Source: Microlunatus elymi
GTDB taxonomy: Bacteria; Actinomycetota; Actinomycetes; Propionibacteriales; Propionibacteriaceae
Direction of reading: 5' to 3'
Assembly: GCF_007362775.1 (NCBI RefSeq)
Contig: NZ_CP041692.1
Location: 1,798,001 to 1,862,000 of the forward strand
Length of the DNA: 64,000 nucleotides
The translations under genes and the position numbers were made by a program. The notes below the pieces were generated by a model, which saw only the letters and a list, made by a program, of their open reading frames with translations, did not search any database and was not told where the DNA came from. Shown here piece by piece: positions 25,565 through 34,731 of this stretch. The number at the start of each line of letters is the position of its first letter. Within the stretch, counting starts at the first letter, position 1.

Positions 25565-27048
25565 TCAACTATCGAGGAAAGACCTTGTCCACAACGGAAT
25601 TCGCCTCTGCGGCGCTGCGTCGCGGACGGCAGGAGCTGCACCAGGGACGGTTGGATCTGCAACGGGTACGGCGTCTGCCCGCTCGTCTGCGGTCGGCGCC
25701 CCGCAGCCGGGAGCAACTGAGGTCACGGCTGACCGGCCGTGGCGCGAGAAACCGCGAGTTCGTGCTCGCGGTGATCAACCGGGTGCCCGCGCCGGACTAC
25801 TGGCAGCCGTTCACCCGGACGATCGCCGCCGGTTGGTACGCCAACTCCGTCACCTCCGGCCTGGTCCGACACGGGCTGCGTAGCTGGCGGTCGCTGCCGG
25901 GCGTCACGGTCGGACAGGTGATCGAGGTGGGCTACCGCGCGCTGGCTGCGGGCGACCTGGAGTGGGTCGAGTTGATCATCGACGGCATTCTCGCCGACTC
26001 ACCCAGACATCAACGTGCACACCGGTTGAAGGCACGCCTGCACGCCGTACGGGGGGAGTGGCGGCCGGCCCAGGACGCCTGGAGAACCGCACTGGGCGGC
26101 AGCCGGCATCGCAACGAGGCCCGGCGCTGGGTGATCAACGAGCGGGGGCGACAACGCGCTCGCCGGCTGATCGCGCTGATGCCGGAGCCGGAGCGACGGC
26201 ACCGATCCGAGTCGGCCGCTCTGGCAACCGTCGCGCAGCTGCCGGCCGAACAGCCGGCCGACTTTGACGCCCGACTGGCATCAGTGTTGATCAACAGGGC
26301 AATCGCCGCCTCGGGGTCGGGGAGCGGGGAGACCGCCGGACTGCGTCCGCTGATGCAGGCCTGGGCCTCCAGTCAGCAACGAGAACGGATCGTGCTGGCG
26401 CCGGCCGAGGTCGCACAGTCGGTGCGGACGATCAACCGGGATCGCTTCCGGTCCTACCTTTCCGGCCGGTCGGTCGCGCTGGTGGCCAACTCGCCGAGTT
26501 TGCTGGGCAGTGGTCTGGGTCGACAGATCGACGATCATGATCTGGTCCTGCGGTTCAACTCGTTCGCCTTGCAGGAGGCGGACACCGGCCGGCGGACCAG
26601 CATCCACGTCGCCTTCCACAAGTACGACTTCAACACCGACGTGCCGGTCGATGTCAGGATCCTGCTGTCGGCCAAGGAGAACCTGTGGCGGGACTCGTTG
26701 AAGCTGCGTGTGCGTCCGGGCGCTCAGGACTGGCTGGGTGACGCCAGTCTGCGATGGCCGGCCGTGCAGCTGGGCTTGATCACCAAGAACGACCCGTTCA
26801 AGCTGCCGACCGCCGGCTTCCAGTTCATCCGGCTGCTGATGCACTTCGGCGTCAGCACCGCGATCGACCTGTACGGCTTCGATTTCTACGCGTCGGGCAT
26901 GCACCGGCTCTCGCCGGCGTCGTTGATCCCGCACTCGCCGGGACACAACTCGGCGGCAGAGAAGGAGTGGGTGATGGCCCACGCCGACTCGGTCGCCGGT
27001 CCGGTGATCTCCATGCCCACGGACGACCATCTGAGGAGGACCGCCTGA
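25561..27048 (+). CDS. GT29 sialyltransferase-like protein with helical N-terminal domain
   Basis: 495 residues. The C-terminal part shows sialylmotif-like segments: L-type SVALVANSPSLLGSGLGRQI followed by DDHDLVLRFN (about residues 303-335), and S-type TAGFQFIRLLMHFGV with YGFDF (about residues 415-445), then a late His. GT29 enzymes transfer sialic acids or related keto-sugars from CMP donors. The first 280 residues are Arg-rich and helical with a TPR-like DSPRHQRAHRLKARLHAVRGEW segment. It starts in the stop codon of the GT4 gene and ends in the start of the next one. Donor and acceptor are unknown; no CMP-sugar synthesis gene is in the window. Confidence 0.8.
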   Translation: MINYRGKTLSTTEFASAALRRGRQELHQGRLDLQRVRRLPARLRSAPRSREQLRSRLTGRGARNREFVLAVINRVPAPDYWQPFTRTIAAGWYANSVTSGLVRHGLRSWRSLPGVTVGQVIEVGYRALAAGDLEWVELIIDGILADSPRHQRAHRLKARLHAVRGEWRPAQDAWRTALGGSRHRNEARRWVINERGRQRARRLIALMPEPERRHRSESAALATVAQLPAEQPADFDARLASVLINRAIAASGSGSGETAGLRPLMQAWASSQQRERIVLAPAEVAQSVRTINRDRFRSYLSGRSVALVANSPSLLGSGLGRQIDDHDLVLRFNSFALQEADTGRRTSIHVAFHKYDFNTDVPVDVRILLSAKENLWRDSLKLRVRPGAQDWLGDASLRWPAVQLGLITKNDPFKLPTAGFQFIRLLMHFGVSTAIDLYGFDFYASGMHRLSPASLIPHSPGHNSAAEKEWVMAHADSVAGPVISMPTDDHLRRTA

Positions 27049-28736
27049 TGGCGATCTTGGCCGGCAAGCTCCGAACCACTGCCGATGATCAAGACCAGCC
27101 GATCGATCGTGATCACCGACTCGTCCCCGAGCCGGGCCAAGATCAAGATCAAGACCATGATCAGGACCGGAGTGCGCGAGCTGATCAACCGACGATCGGT
27201 CAACGGCTCGCATGCGCCGAGGCGCAGGTTGCGGATGCGGATTTCGTTGCTGCATTGCAAACCCTGACCGAGCTGGCGGCGGCCGAGCTGCCGAGCAGCA
27301 GCTCCGGTGACTTCCAGCGGTTCATCCTGCTGCTGGCCCGGGTGCTGCGCGCGTTGAGCCGCTACGACGCGGCCCGGGACGTGTTGCAGCTGGCTCGGCA
27401 CAGCACCCTCACCGCGAGTCGGGCCGCCGCGGAGGAGGCGGAGATCGCCTGGATCCAACACGACTACGACCGCGGCGCCGAGGCGGCCACGTACGCGTTG
27501 CGGGCGAATCTGGCCAACCGCAAGGCAGAGATCGCGCTGCGGCGTTGCCGGCAGCCGATCACGCCGAGCCTGGCCGATGCGCCGACCGGTGGCGTCGGCC
27601 ATGTCGCCTTCTACGTTTCCGAGGGCGGGAACTTCGGCGACGTAGCGCTGCCGGTCTCGGTCCGCGAGTCGATCGAGCATGTTGCCGGTCAGACCGATTG
27701 GCTGCCGATCCACGCCCATCAGGTGTTCGACGAGGCGCGGCTGGAGCTGGTCAACGGTCAGCGTTCCTTGATCATCGGCGGCGGCGGACTGTTCCTGCCC
27801 GACACCTCGCCGAACGGCAACAGCGGCTGGCAGTGGAACGTGCCGGCCGAGCTGCTGAACCGGATCGAGGTGCCGATCAGCGTCTTTGCGGTGGGCTTCA
27901 ATCTCTTTACCGGGCAGCGATTCCGCGGTGACCTGTTTACCCGAAACCTGCTCGCGCTGACCGAACGGGCGCAGCTGATCGGGCTGCGTAACCACGGGTC
28001 GATGGCCGCGGTGCGGGCCATGCTGCCCGAGCGGTTGCATGAGCGAGTCCGCTTCGTGCCGTGTCCGACGACGATCACCGAGCACATCCATCCCGGACTC
28101 CCACCCGCCCGATCCGGAACCGGGGTGGTGCTGCTGAACGCGGCCTTCGACCGGGCCGAACGTCGATTCGGTGACGGCTACGCGGCATTCCTGGAGCAGA
28201 TCCACAGATTCGCGCAGCGGGTCCGCGCGGCCGGTGCCGAGCTGAGACTGGCGGCTCACCTGCCGGCCGACGAGAAGCTCGCCGATGATCTTGACAGCAG
28301 CTACGGCGTACGACTGCCGATCGATCCGCTCTACGATCGGACGCTCGATCAGGGTTACGCGATCTACCGCGCGGCAAGCGTGGTGGTCGGGATGCGTGGC
28401 CACGCGACGATGATCCCGTTCGGCTTGGGCACGCCGGTGCTCAGCATCGTCTCCCATCCGAAGCTCCGCTTCTTCTGCGAGGACATCGGCCGCCCGGACT
28501 GGGCCTTCGACGCCGATGATCCGCGACTCGGATCGCTGTTGGCCGATCGGGTGATCGACATCCTCGGCACCGAAGACGCCTACCGCGCCGACATCGCGCG
28601 TCTTCAACTGGGCTTGAAAGAACACATCGACGCGGCCGCCCGGGACGCTGCCGTCCTGCCCGGCCCGCAGGACGTCAGTCGAGCTTCTGCAGGATCTCCT
28701 CCAGGCGTCGCAGTTCGGCGGCCGACAGCCGGGTGA
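27048..28736 (+). CDS. Polysaccharide pyruvyltransferase-like protein
   Basis: 562 residues. The C-terminal two thirds is a CsaB/WcaK-type domain: VAFYVSEGGNFGDVALP at the start, IIGGGGLFLP, VPISVFAVGFNLF, then VVLLNAAFDRAE and a final VVGMRGHATMIPFGLGTPVLSI with the conserved RxH site. The N-terminal 170 residues contain a D/Q/R-rich low-complexity stretch (about residues 13-48) and TPR-like helices (RYDAARDVLQLAR). Pyruvyltransferases add pyruvate ketals from PEP to surface glycans. The ATG overlaps the preceding stop (TGATG). Its last 62 bases overlap the convergent marR gene. Confidence 0.82.
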   Translation: MAILAGKLRTTADDQDQPIDRDHRLVPEPGQDQDQDHDQDRSARADQPTIGQRLACAEAQVADADFVAALQTLTELAAAELPSSSSGDFQRFILLLARVLRALSRYDAARDVLQLARHSTLTASRAAAEEAEIAWIQHDYDRGAEAATYALRANLANRKAEIALRRCRQPITPSLADAPTGGVGHVAFYVSEGGNFGDVALPVSVRESIEHVAGQTDWLPIHAHQVFDEARLELVNGQRSLIIGGGGLFLPDTSPNGNSGWQWNVPAELLNRIEVPISVFAVGFNLFTGQRFRGDLFTRNLLALTERAQLIGLRNHGSMAAVRAMLPERLHERVRFVPCPTTITEHIHPGLPPARSGTGVVLLNAAFDRAERRFGDGYAAFLEQIHRFAQRVRAAGAELRLAAHLPADEKLADDLDSSYGVRLPIDPLYDRTLDQGYAIYRAASVVVGMRGHATMIPFGLGTPVLSIVSHPKLRFFCEDIGRPDWAFDADDPRLGSLLADRVIDILGTEDAYRADIARLQLGLKEHIDAAARDAAVLPGPQDVSRASAGSPPGVAVRRPTAG

Positions 28737-29097
28737 ATGCGTCCGGCGGTGTGTCCAAGATCAACTCCGCCTGCTCGGCGACCTTCCGGCCGGCGGGTGT
28801 CAGGTGGACGATCTTGCCGCGGCGATCCGACGGATCCGGCCGGCGGACGACCAGGCCGCGTTGTTCGAGATCATCCACGAACACGGTGGTGTAGGGCCGG
28901 TCGGTGGCCAGTTCCTCGGCCAGCCTGCGCATGCTCATCGGCTCCTGGGCCAGGCGCCGCAGTGCCTTGCTACGAATGAAACTCATCCCCAGCGCGTCCG
29001 CCACTCGACGTCGGCGGTCGTTGCTCTGCACCAGGTTGCGCAGCTCTCGCCACGCCCGTACGGCGGCGTCGTTCGGGCCCGCCGGCTGCCGGCTCAC
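28675..29097 (-). CDS. MarR-family transcriptional regulator
   Basis: 140 residues, winged helix: SKALRRLAQEPMSMRRLAEELATDRPYTTVFVDDLEQRGLVVRRPDPSDRRGK carries the recognition helix and the D-x-R wing; I split it here as helix then wing. Its GTG overlaps the stop of the upstream MFS gene by four bases, so it is the second gene of an MFS-marR operon. It likely represses that operon through the palindrome at 30604-30619. It converges with, and overlaps, the pyruvyltransferase-like gene. Confidence 0.9.
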   Translation of the reverse strand: MSRQPAGPNDAAVRAWRELRNLVQSNDRRRRVADALGMSFIRSKALRRLAQEPMSMRRLAEELATDRPYTTVFVDDLEQRGLVVRRPDPSDRRGKIVHLTPAGRKVAEQAELILDTPPDAFTRLSAAELRRLEEILQKLD

Positions 29098-30566
29098 GGC
29101 GCCGCCTCCGGACCGCCGCCCAGATCACTGACCTCCGGCTCCTGCAACCGTTCCGCGGTACGAGCCGCAGTGGCCAGCGCCCACCGGGTCGTGGTGAGCA
29201 CGCCAAGACCCAGCACCAGAGCTCCGTACACGATGATCATCACCCAACCCGACTCGCTCGGCACCGGCCCGCGTACCGTCGCTGAGGTGACCAGCGCGCC
29301 GGCGATCGCGACTCCGAGCGAGGTGCCGATCTGCCGACTGGTGGACGCGGTCGCGGCGGCCACACCGGCCTGCGAGCGTGGCATCCCCGACACCGCGGTG
29401 TTGGTGATCGGCGAGTTGACCAGCCCGAAGCCGATGCCGAAGATCAGATAGCTGATGATCAACTGCCACAACGGGGTGTGCGCATCGAGCAGCGTGAGCA
29501 GAATGCCTGCCACGGTGAGGGCGAGACCGGCGAAGAACAACGACGGCCGCGGTCCGCGACTGCCGACCAGCCGACCGGACAGCGGCGCGAAGATCACCGT
29601 CATGATCGCCATCGGCAGGGTGTGCAGACCCGCCTGCAGCGGCGACATTCCGCGCAGATTCTGCAGATAGAGCGTGGTCAGGAAGAGAAAACTGCCCATC
29701 CCGGCGAAGGCGCTGATGGCGATCAAGGTCGCGCCGGAGAAGGGCACACTGCGGAAGAAATTGATCTCGATCAACGGTTCGTGCCGACGCGGCTCGTACC
29801 AGAGCAGCCCCGCCAGCGCGACGGCGCAAAGGGTGAAGCAGCCGACGATCACCGGCGATCCCCAACCCAGCGAGGACCCCTCGATGATCGCGAACGTGAG
29901 CGAACCGAGGATCAAGATCACCAGCAGCTGGCCGACGGGATCGAACCGGCGTGGTTTTGCCGCCCGCGACTCGGGCACCAACAGGCCGGTCAAGATCACC
30001 GCGGTCAACGCCACCGGCACGTTGATCCAGAAGATCGCCCGCCAACTGACAGCGCCGACCAGGATGCCGCCGAGAATCGGGCCCAGCGCCTGGCTGATGC
30101 CGACCACCCCGCCCCAGATGCCGATCGCACGGGCTCGTTCGGTCCGATCGGTGAAGGTGTTGGTGATGATCGACATCGCCACCGGGTTGAGCATCGAACC
30201 GCCGATCGCCTGCAACATCCGGAACGCGATCAACCAACCCAGCGACGGGGCCAGCGCACACAGCGCGGACGAAGTCAGGAAGATCACCAAGCCGGTCTGG
30301 AAGATTCGCTTCCGGCCGATCCGGTCGGCAGTCGAACCGCCGAGCATCAGCAAACTGGCCAGCACCAGGGTGTAGGCGTCGATCGTCCATTGCATTCCGC
30401 TGACCGGTGCGTGCAGTTCGCGTTGCATGGTCGGCAGCGCCACGTTGACCACGGTGGAGTCCAGGCCGACGATGAACAGGCTCATGCAGCAGGTCGCCAG
30501 CACGGCGAGTCGGCGGCGATGGGACAGGGCAGGGGAGGTGTCGGTCGTGGACGTGGTGGTCTCCAG
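29094..30566 (-). CDS. MFS drug transporter, DHA2 (14-helix) type
   Basis: About 490 residues with fourteen hydrophobic helices. The first helix carries GLDSTVVNVALPTM (motif D1 of the DHA2 family) and LLMLGGSTADRIGRKRIFQ is the MFS signature loop; SSALCALAPSLGWLIAFRMLQAIGG follows. It is expected to export toxic compounds by proton antiport. Start is uncertain: no ATG/GTG/TTG lies close to helix 1. The CTG at 30566 would leave a normal 17-residue cytoplasmic tail. GTG 30680 would add about 38 unlikely residues and put the putative operator inside the gene. Confidence 0.88.
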   Translation of the reverse strand: METTTSTTDTSPALSHRRRLAVLATCCMSLFIVGLDSTVVNVALPTMQRELHAPVSGMQWTIDAYTLVLASLLMLGGSTADRIGRKRIFQTGLVIFLTSSALCALAPSLGWLIAFRMLQAIGGSMLNPVAMSIITNTFTDRTERARAIGIWGGVVGISQALGPILGGILVGAVSWRAIFWINVPVALTAVILTGLLVPESRAAKPRRFDPVGQLLVILILGSLTFAIIEGSSLGWGSPVIVGCFTLCAVALAGLLWYEPRRHEPLIEINFFRSVPFSGATLIAISAFAGMGSFLFLTTLYLQNLRGMSPLQAGLHTLPMAIMTVIFAPLSGRLVGSRGPRPSLFFAGLALTVAGILLTLLDAHTPLWQLIISYLIFGIGFGLVNSPITNTAVSGMPRSQAGVAAATASTSRQIGTSLGVAIAGALVTSATVRGPVPSESGWVMIIVYGALVLGLGVLTTTRWALATAARTAERLQEPEVSDLGGGPEAAP

Positions 30567-30603
30567 ACGCGCTCGTTCGTGGCGTTCGGTCGATCGGGAG
30601 TTA

Positions 30604-30619
30604 GTTGTGCTTGTACAAC
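30604..30619. promoter_or_regulatory. Putative MarR operator
   Basis: The sequence GTTGTGCTTGTACAAC is an imperfect palindrome (GTTGT...ACAAC with an inner TTGTACAA-like core) typical of MarR sites. It lies just upstream of the likely translation start of the MFS-marR operon and between it and the divergent nuclease gene. Confidence 0.5.
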
Positions 30620-30673
30620 GATAGGCTTTCCGACCGGTTGCGGGCTCGCCGGGCCGTTGGCAGAGTGTCGAGG

Positions 30674-32584
30674 GTGCCACGTACACGGAGTCAGTCGACG
30701 ACCAACTCATCAACGACGATGCGATCCGCGGCCCGGCGCCGAAGGCTGCGCGGCCTGGCTGCGATGGTCTCCGCGGCGGCGCTGCTCACCGCCTGGTTCT
30801 GCCAACCCGCCGGGGCCGAGCCGTCCGGCAGCGCGGTCCGCATCCACGACCTGCAAGGCGATGCCTGGCTGTCGCCGTACGACGATCAGTTGGTCACCGA
30901 CGTGCCCGGCGTGGTGACTGCGGTACGGACCTCCGGCAGCAGCCGCGGATTCTGGATCCAGGACCCGCAACCCGACGACGACCCGGCCACCAGTGAGGGC
31001 ATCTTCGTCTTCCGGTCCAAGCCGGGTGTGGCGGTCGGTGACTCCGTGCTGGTCTCCGGAACGGTGCAGGACTACTACCCGCTGGGCAGTGGCGAGACGG
31101 TCGAGGACACCTCCAACCTGTCCACCACCGAGATCTCCGCGCCGACCGTGACCATGCTCGACCATGATCAGCAACTGCCGGCCGCGGAGAAGATCACCGC
31201 CGCGGACCTGCCCGACACTTACGCTCCTGATCTTGGTGGCGGCAACATCGAGAAGACGGCGCTGCAGCCGAAGCGGTCGGTGCTGGACTTCTGGGAGGCT
31301 CGCGAAGGGATGCGGGTGCAGGTCGACGACGCGCGAGTGGTCGGTCCGAGCAACAGCTACGGCGAACAGTTCGTCACGATCAAGCCGGACGAATCGGTGA
31401 CCTACCGCGGCGGCACCGAGTTGCGCGCAGAGGACCGGACACCGACCGGCCGGATCAAGATCACCCCGATCGAGAATCCGTCCCTCGGTGTCAACGTCGG
31501 TGACGTGATCACCGGCGCGACGGTCGGACCGGTGGAGTGGTCGGCCTACGGCGGGTACTCGATCGACGCGACCGAGGTGGGCCCGATCGTGCATCATGAT
31601 CTTGCTCGCGGGCAGGCTGATCCGCAGAACCGCAAGCAGTTGGCGATCGCCACCTACAACGTGGAGAACCTCGCGCCGTCCGATCCGGACAGCAAGTTCG
31701 CCGCACTGGCGAAGGGCATCGTGGACAACCTGGCCAAGCCCGACATCGTTGCTGTGGAAGAGATTCAGGACAACAGCGGGGACACCGACAACGGCGTGGT
31801 CGGGGCGGACCGTACGCTGCAGCAGTTGACCGCGGCGATCATCGATGCCGGCGGGCCGTCGTACGCGTGGCGGCAGGTCGATCCGGTCAACGATCGCGAC
31901 GGTGGCGAGCCCGGCGGCAACATCCGGGTCGCGTTCCTCTACAACCCCGATCGGGTGTCGTTCGTCGATCGGGGTGCGGACTCGGTGGACAGATCGATCA
32001 CCGGGACCAAGATCATCACGAAGCACGGCAAGCCGGCGTTGAGCCTGTCGCCGGGCCGGATCGACCCGGCCAACCGGGTTTGGGACGACAGCCGCAAACC
32101 CCTGGTGGGCGAGTTCTCCTTCCGTGGCAAGCCCGTTTTCGTGATCGCCAACCACTTCGACTCCAAGGGCGGCGATCAGAACGCCGACGGCCGGTTCCAG
32201 TATCCGGACCGATCATCGGAGATCCAGCGAGCCGGCCAGGCGCTGGCCGTGCACGACTTCGTACGCAAGATCCTGGCAACCGATCGGCGGGCCGATGTGG
32301 TCGTCGCCGGTGATCTGAACGACTACCAGTTCAGTCCTGCATTGTCGGTGCTGCGTACGGGCGTCGCGGATGCAAGCGAGCCGCCGATCCTGGCCGACCT
32401 GATCAGCACGCTGCCGGCGAGTCGGCGCTACACCTATGTGTACAACGGAATCTCCCAGGTCCTTGATCACATCCTGACCACCCGCGGCGTCGGCCGGGTC
32501 GAATACCAGGTCATCCACCTGAACGCCGAGTACGCCCAGCAGACCAGTGATCATGATCCCCAGGTGGTCCGCCTGCACCCCTGA
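30674..32584 (+). CDS. Secreted endonuclease/exonuclease/phosphatase-family nuclease
   Basis: About 636 residues. A basic n-region (RSAARRRRLRG) and hydrophobic segment ending AGA give a signal peptide. Residues about 55-120 form an OB-type domain (DLQGDAWLSPY...VVTAVR...GFWIQDP) as in extracellular DNases of the NucH/ExeM group. The EEP catalytic domain shows IATYNVENLAPSD, VEEIQDN, HFDSKGGDQ, GDLNDYQFS and SDHDPQV, the metal and His/Asp residues of DNase I-like enzymes. Probably degrades extracellular DNA. GTG 30674 or ATG 30719 are both possible starts. Confidence 0.88.
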   Translation: MPRTRSQSTTNSSTTMRSAARRRRLRGLAAMVSAAALLTAWFCQPAGAEPSGSAVRIHDLQGDAWLSPYDDQLVTDVPGVVTAVRTSGSSRGFWIQDPQPDDDPATSEGIFVFRSKPGVAVGDSVLVSGTVQDYYPLGSGETVEDTSNLSTTEISAPTVTMLDHDQQLPAAEKITAADLPDTYAPDLGGGNIEKTALQPKRSVLDFWEAREGMRVQVDDARVVGPSNSYGEQFVTIKPDESVTYRGGTELRAEDRTPTGRIKITPIENPSLGVNVGDVITGATVGPVEWSAYGGYSIDATEVGPIVHHDLARGQADPQNRKQLAIATYNVENLAPSDPDSKFAALAKGIVDNLAKPDIVAVEEIQDNSGDTDNGVVGADRTLQQLTAAIIDAGGPSYAWRQVDPVNDRDGGEPGGNIRVAFLYNPDRVSFVDRGADSVDRSITGTKIITKHGKPALSLSPGRIDPANRVWDDSRKPLVGEFSFRGKPVFVIANHFDSKGGDQNADGRFQYPDRSSEIQRAGQALAVHDFVRKILATDRRADVVVAGDLNDYQFSPALSVLRTGVADASEPPILADLISTLPASRRYTYVYNGISQVLDHILTTRGVGRVEYQVIHLNAEYAQQTSDHDPQVVRLHP

Positions 32585-32663
32585 CCAAGATTTCTGAGCC
32601 TGTCGAAGGGCAGCAACCCAGCCCGGCACTCGACACCGGTCACCGATCGGCGAGGATGACCGA

Positions 32664-33501
32664 ATGAGTGATCAGGAAGTGGTCGTGGTCGGTGGCGGCA
32701 TCGCCGGCGCCAGTACAGCATTCGGGCTGGCACGCCGCGGCGTAGCGGTGACCATCGTCGACGACGGTGCGACACCTGTTCCCACCGTTGGCACGCGACC
32801 TGGAAGCGATCTTGGTCACCGGTGGCGGCCGGGTGGACGGCCGGACTCTGCGTGACGGGCTGCTTGCTGCTGCCGTTCAACTCGGCGCCGTCCGGCGTGC
32901 AGGCCACGTAGAAGTTGATCATGACAAAGTCGATCATGGCGGAGTTGATCATGGCGGGAAGCGGCCGGCGATCATGGTCGACGGCGAAAGACTGGATGCC
33001 GACGCGGTTGTGCTGGCCGCGGGTGCGTGGACGAGTGCTCTGCTGGCCAAGATCAACTTCAGGCTGCCGGTCGCGCCGCAGAAGGGCCAGATCACCCATC
33101 TCCGGGTGGAGGCCGACACCTCGAACTGGCCGACCGTTCTCCCGTCGCATCACTACCTGGTCGCCTTCGACGACTCGCGAGTGGCGGTCGGCGCGACCCG
33201 TGAGACCGGCAGCGGCTTCGACACGAGAGTGACGGCGGCCGGCCAACTTCAGGTGCTCCGCGATGCGCTGTCGGTCGCGCCGGGACTGGCCGACGCCACC
33301 CTGATCGAGACCCGGGTCGGTCTGCGACCACTGACCGACGATCTTCCGATCGCCGGCGCGGTGCCCGGCCACGACGGCCTCTACGTCGCGACCGGCTACG
33401 GCGCCGCCGGTCTGACCATGGGACCGCTGATCGGTGACGCGATCGCCCGCCAGGTGCTCGGTCAACCCGCTCCGGAGTTGGCCGCCGTGGCGGTCCGCTG
33501 A
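32664..33501 (+). pseudogene. Decayed FAD-dependent amino acid/amine oxidase (DadA/ThiO type)
   Basis: The N-terminus is clear (VVVVGGGIAGASTAFGLARRGVAVTIVDDG, the dinucleotide-binding motif; shown here in part). About 40 codons later the frame breaks. In the +1 frame the sequence resumes as LFPPLARDLEAILVTGGGRVDGRTL, which in intact relatives lies well over a hundred residues after that motif. So an internal segment was deleted and the frame shifted near 32770. The rest (AGAWTSALLA, GLRPLTDDLPIAG, ATGYGAAGLTMGP) is intact. A repetitive insert encoding VDHDKVDHGGVDHGG is at about 32910-32960. Probably non-functional. Confidence 0.8.
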
Positions 33502-33631
33502 GTAGGGCACCACGGGGCGAACGTCCCGTCCGGGCAGGACGCGCCGACCTGCCGTGAACCGCAGCCGACCGAACGCCGTATGGGCAGCGGGGGACTCGCG
33601 ACGGGCGAGACCCACGTCAAGGAGGATTGTG

Positions 33632-34720
33632 ATGGTTGCAAAGCGGACCATGGTCGGCGCCGCGGTCTCGGTGGCGTTGACCGGTCTACTGGTGGCACCA
33701 CCGGGTGCGGCGGGCGCCGAGAAGTCGGCGTCCTGGCCCGGAACGCGATTCGGCGCGTTCCGTGAGATCAAGCTCGTCTCCGACCAGCCGGGCGTGGCGG
33801 CGCTGACCGATCCCGATCTGGTGAATCCGTGGGGGATGTCGCGCGGACCCAACACGCCGGTCTGGGTCTCGGACAACGGCGCCGACGTGTCCACGCTGTA
33901 TCGGACGGACACCCCGGGAGCCGCGGTGACCAAGGTGCCGCTGGTCGTGAGCATCCCCGGCGGAGCTCCGACCGGCCAGGTCGCCAACGACACCACCGCG
34001 TTCACGGTGCCCGGGACCGGCCAGCCCGCGCGGTTCATCTTCATCGGTGAGGACGGCGATCTGTCGGCCTGGAATCAGGGCACCGCGGCGGTCGCGGTCG
34101 GGCACACGAAGGGTGCGGTCTACAAGGGATTGGCGCTGGTGCACGCTGCCTCCGGTCCGCGGCTGGTGGCCGCGAACTTCGGCCAGAATCGGATCGACGT
34201 CTTCGACGGCGCGTTCCAGCGGGTGCCGACAGGGTTCGGATTCCGCGATCCGTTCCTTCCTCGCGGCTACGCCCCGTTCAATGTGGCCGAGATCGGTGGC
34301 CGCGTCTTCGTCACGTACGCCCTGCAGGATGCTGCCCACGAGGATGACGTTGCCGGTCCCGGCCACGGGTTCGTCGACGTGTACTCGACCGGCGGTCGAT
34401 TCCTGTACCGGTTCGCCAACCGCGGTGTGCTGAACTCGCCGTGGGGGCTGGCGATCGCTCCGTCGTCGTTCGGCCGGTTCGCCGATGATCTGCTGATCGG
34501 CAACTTCGGTGACGGCCGGATCCACGCGTTCGACCAGCGGACCGGTGCACTGCGCGGCGCCCTGCGGGACGGCTCCGGGCGTGCGTTGAAGATCGACGGT
34601 CTGTGGGGACTGCTGGTCGGCGACCAGGTCGCGGGCGGCACCAACTCCCTGTGGTTCAGCGCCGGCCCCGACGATGAACAGCACGGCCTGCTCGGCCTCG
34701 TACAGCCGGCGATGCCCTGA
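33632..34720 (+). CDS. Secreted TIGR03118-family beta-propeller-like protein
   Basis: 362 residues with an N-terminal signal peptide (KRTMVGAAVSVALTGLLVAPPGAAGA). The mature part has repeated NHL/propeller-like blades: DPDLVNPWGMSRGPNTPVWVSDNG, VAANFGQNRIDVFDG, RGVLNSPWGLAIAPSSFG and NFGDGRIHAFD. These match the TIGR03118 family of exported proteins of unknown function, best known from PEP-CTERM bacteria; no sorting signal is seen here. ATG 33632 follows AAGGAGGAT. Confidence 0.82.
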   Translation: MVAKRTMVGAAVSVALTGLLVAPPGAAGAEKSASWPGTRFGAFREIKLVSDQPGVAALTDPDLVNPWGMSRGPNTPVWVSDNGADVSTLYRTDTPGAAVTKVPLVVSIPGGAPTGQVANDTTAFTVPGTGQPARFIFIGEDGDLSAWNQGTAAVAVGHTKGAVYKGLALVHAASGPRLVAANFGQNRIDVFDGAFQRVPTGFGFRDPFLPRGYAPFNVAEIGGRVFVTYALQDAAHEDDVAGPGHGFVDVYSTGGRFLYRFANRGVLNSPWGLAIAPSSFGRFADDLLIGNFGDGRIHAFDQRTGALRGALRDGSGRALKIDGLWGLLVGDQVAGGTNSLWFSAGPDDEQHGLLGLVQPAMP

Positions 34721-34731
34721 TCGCCTGGATA

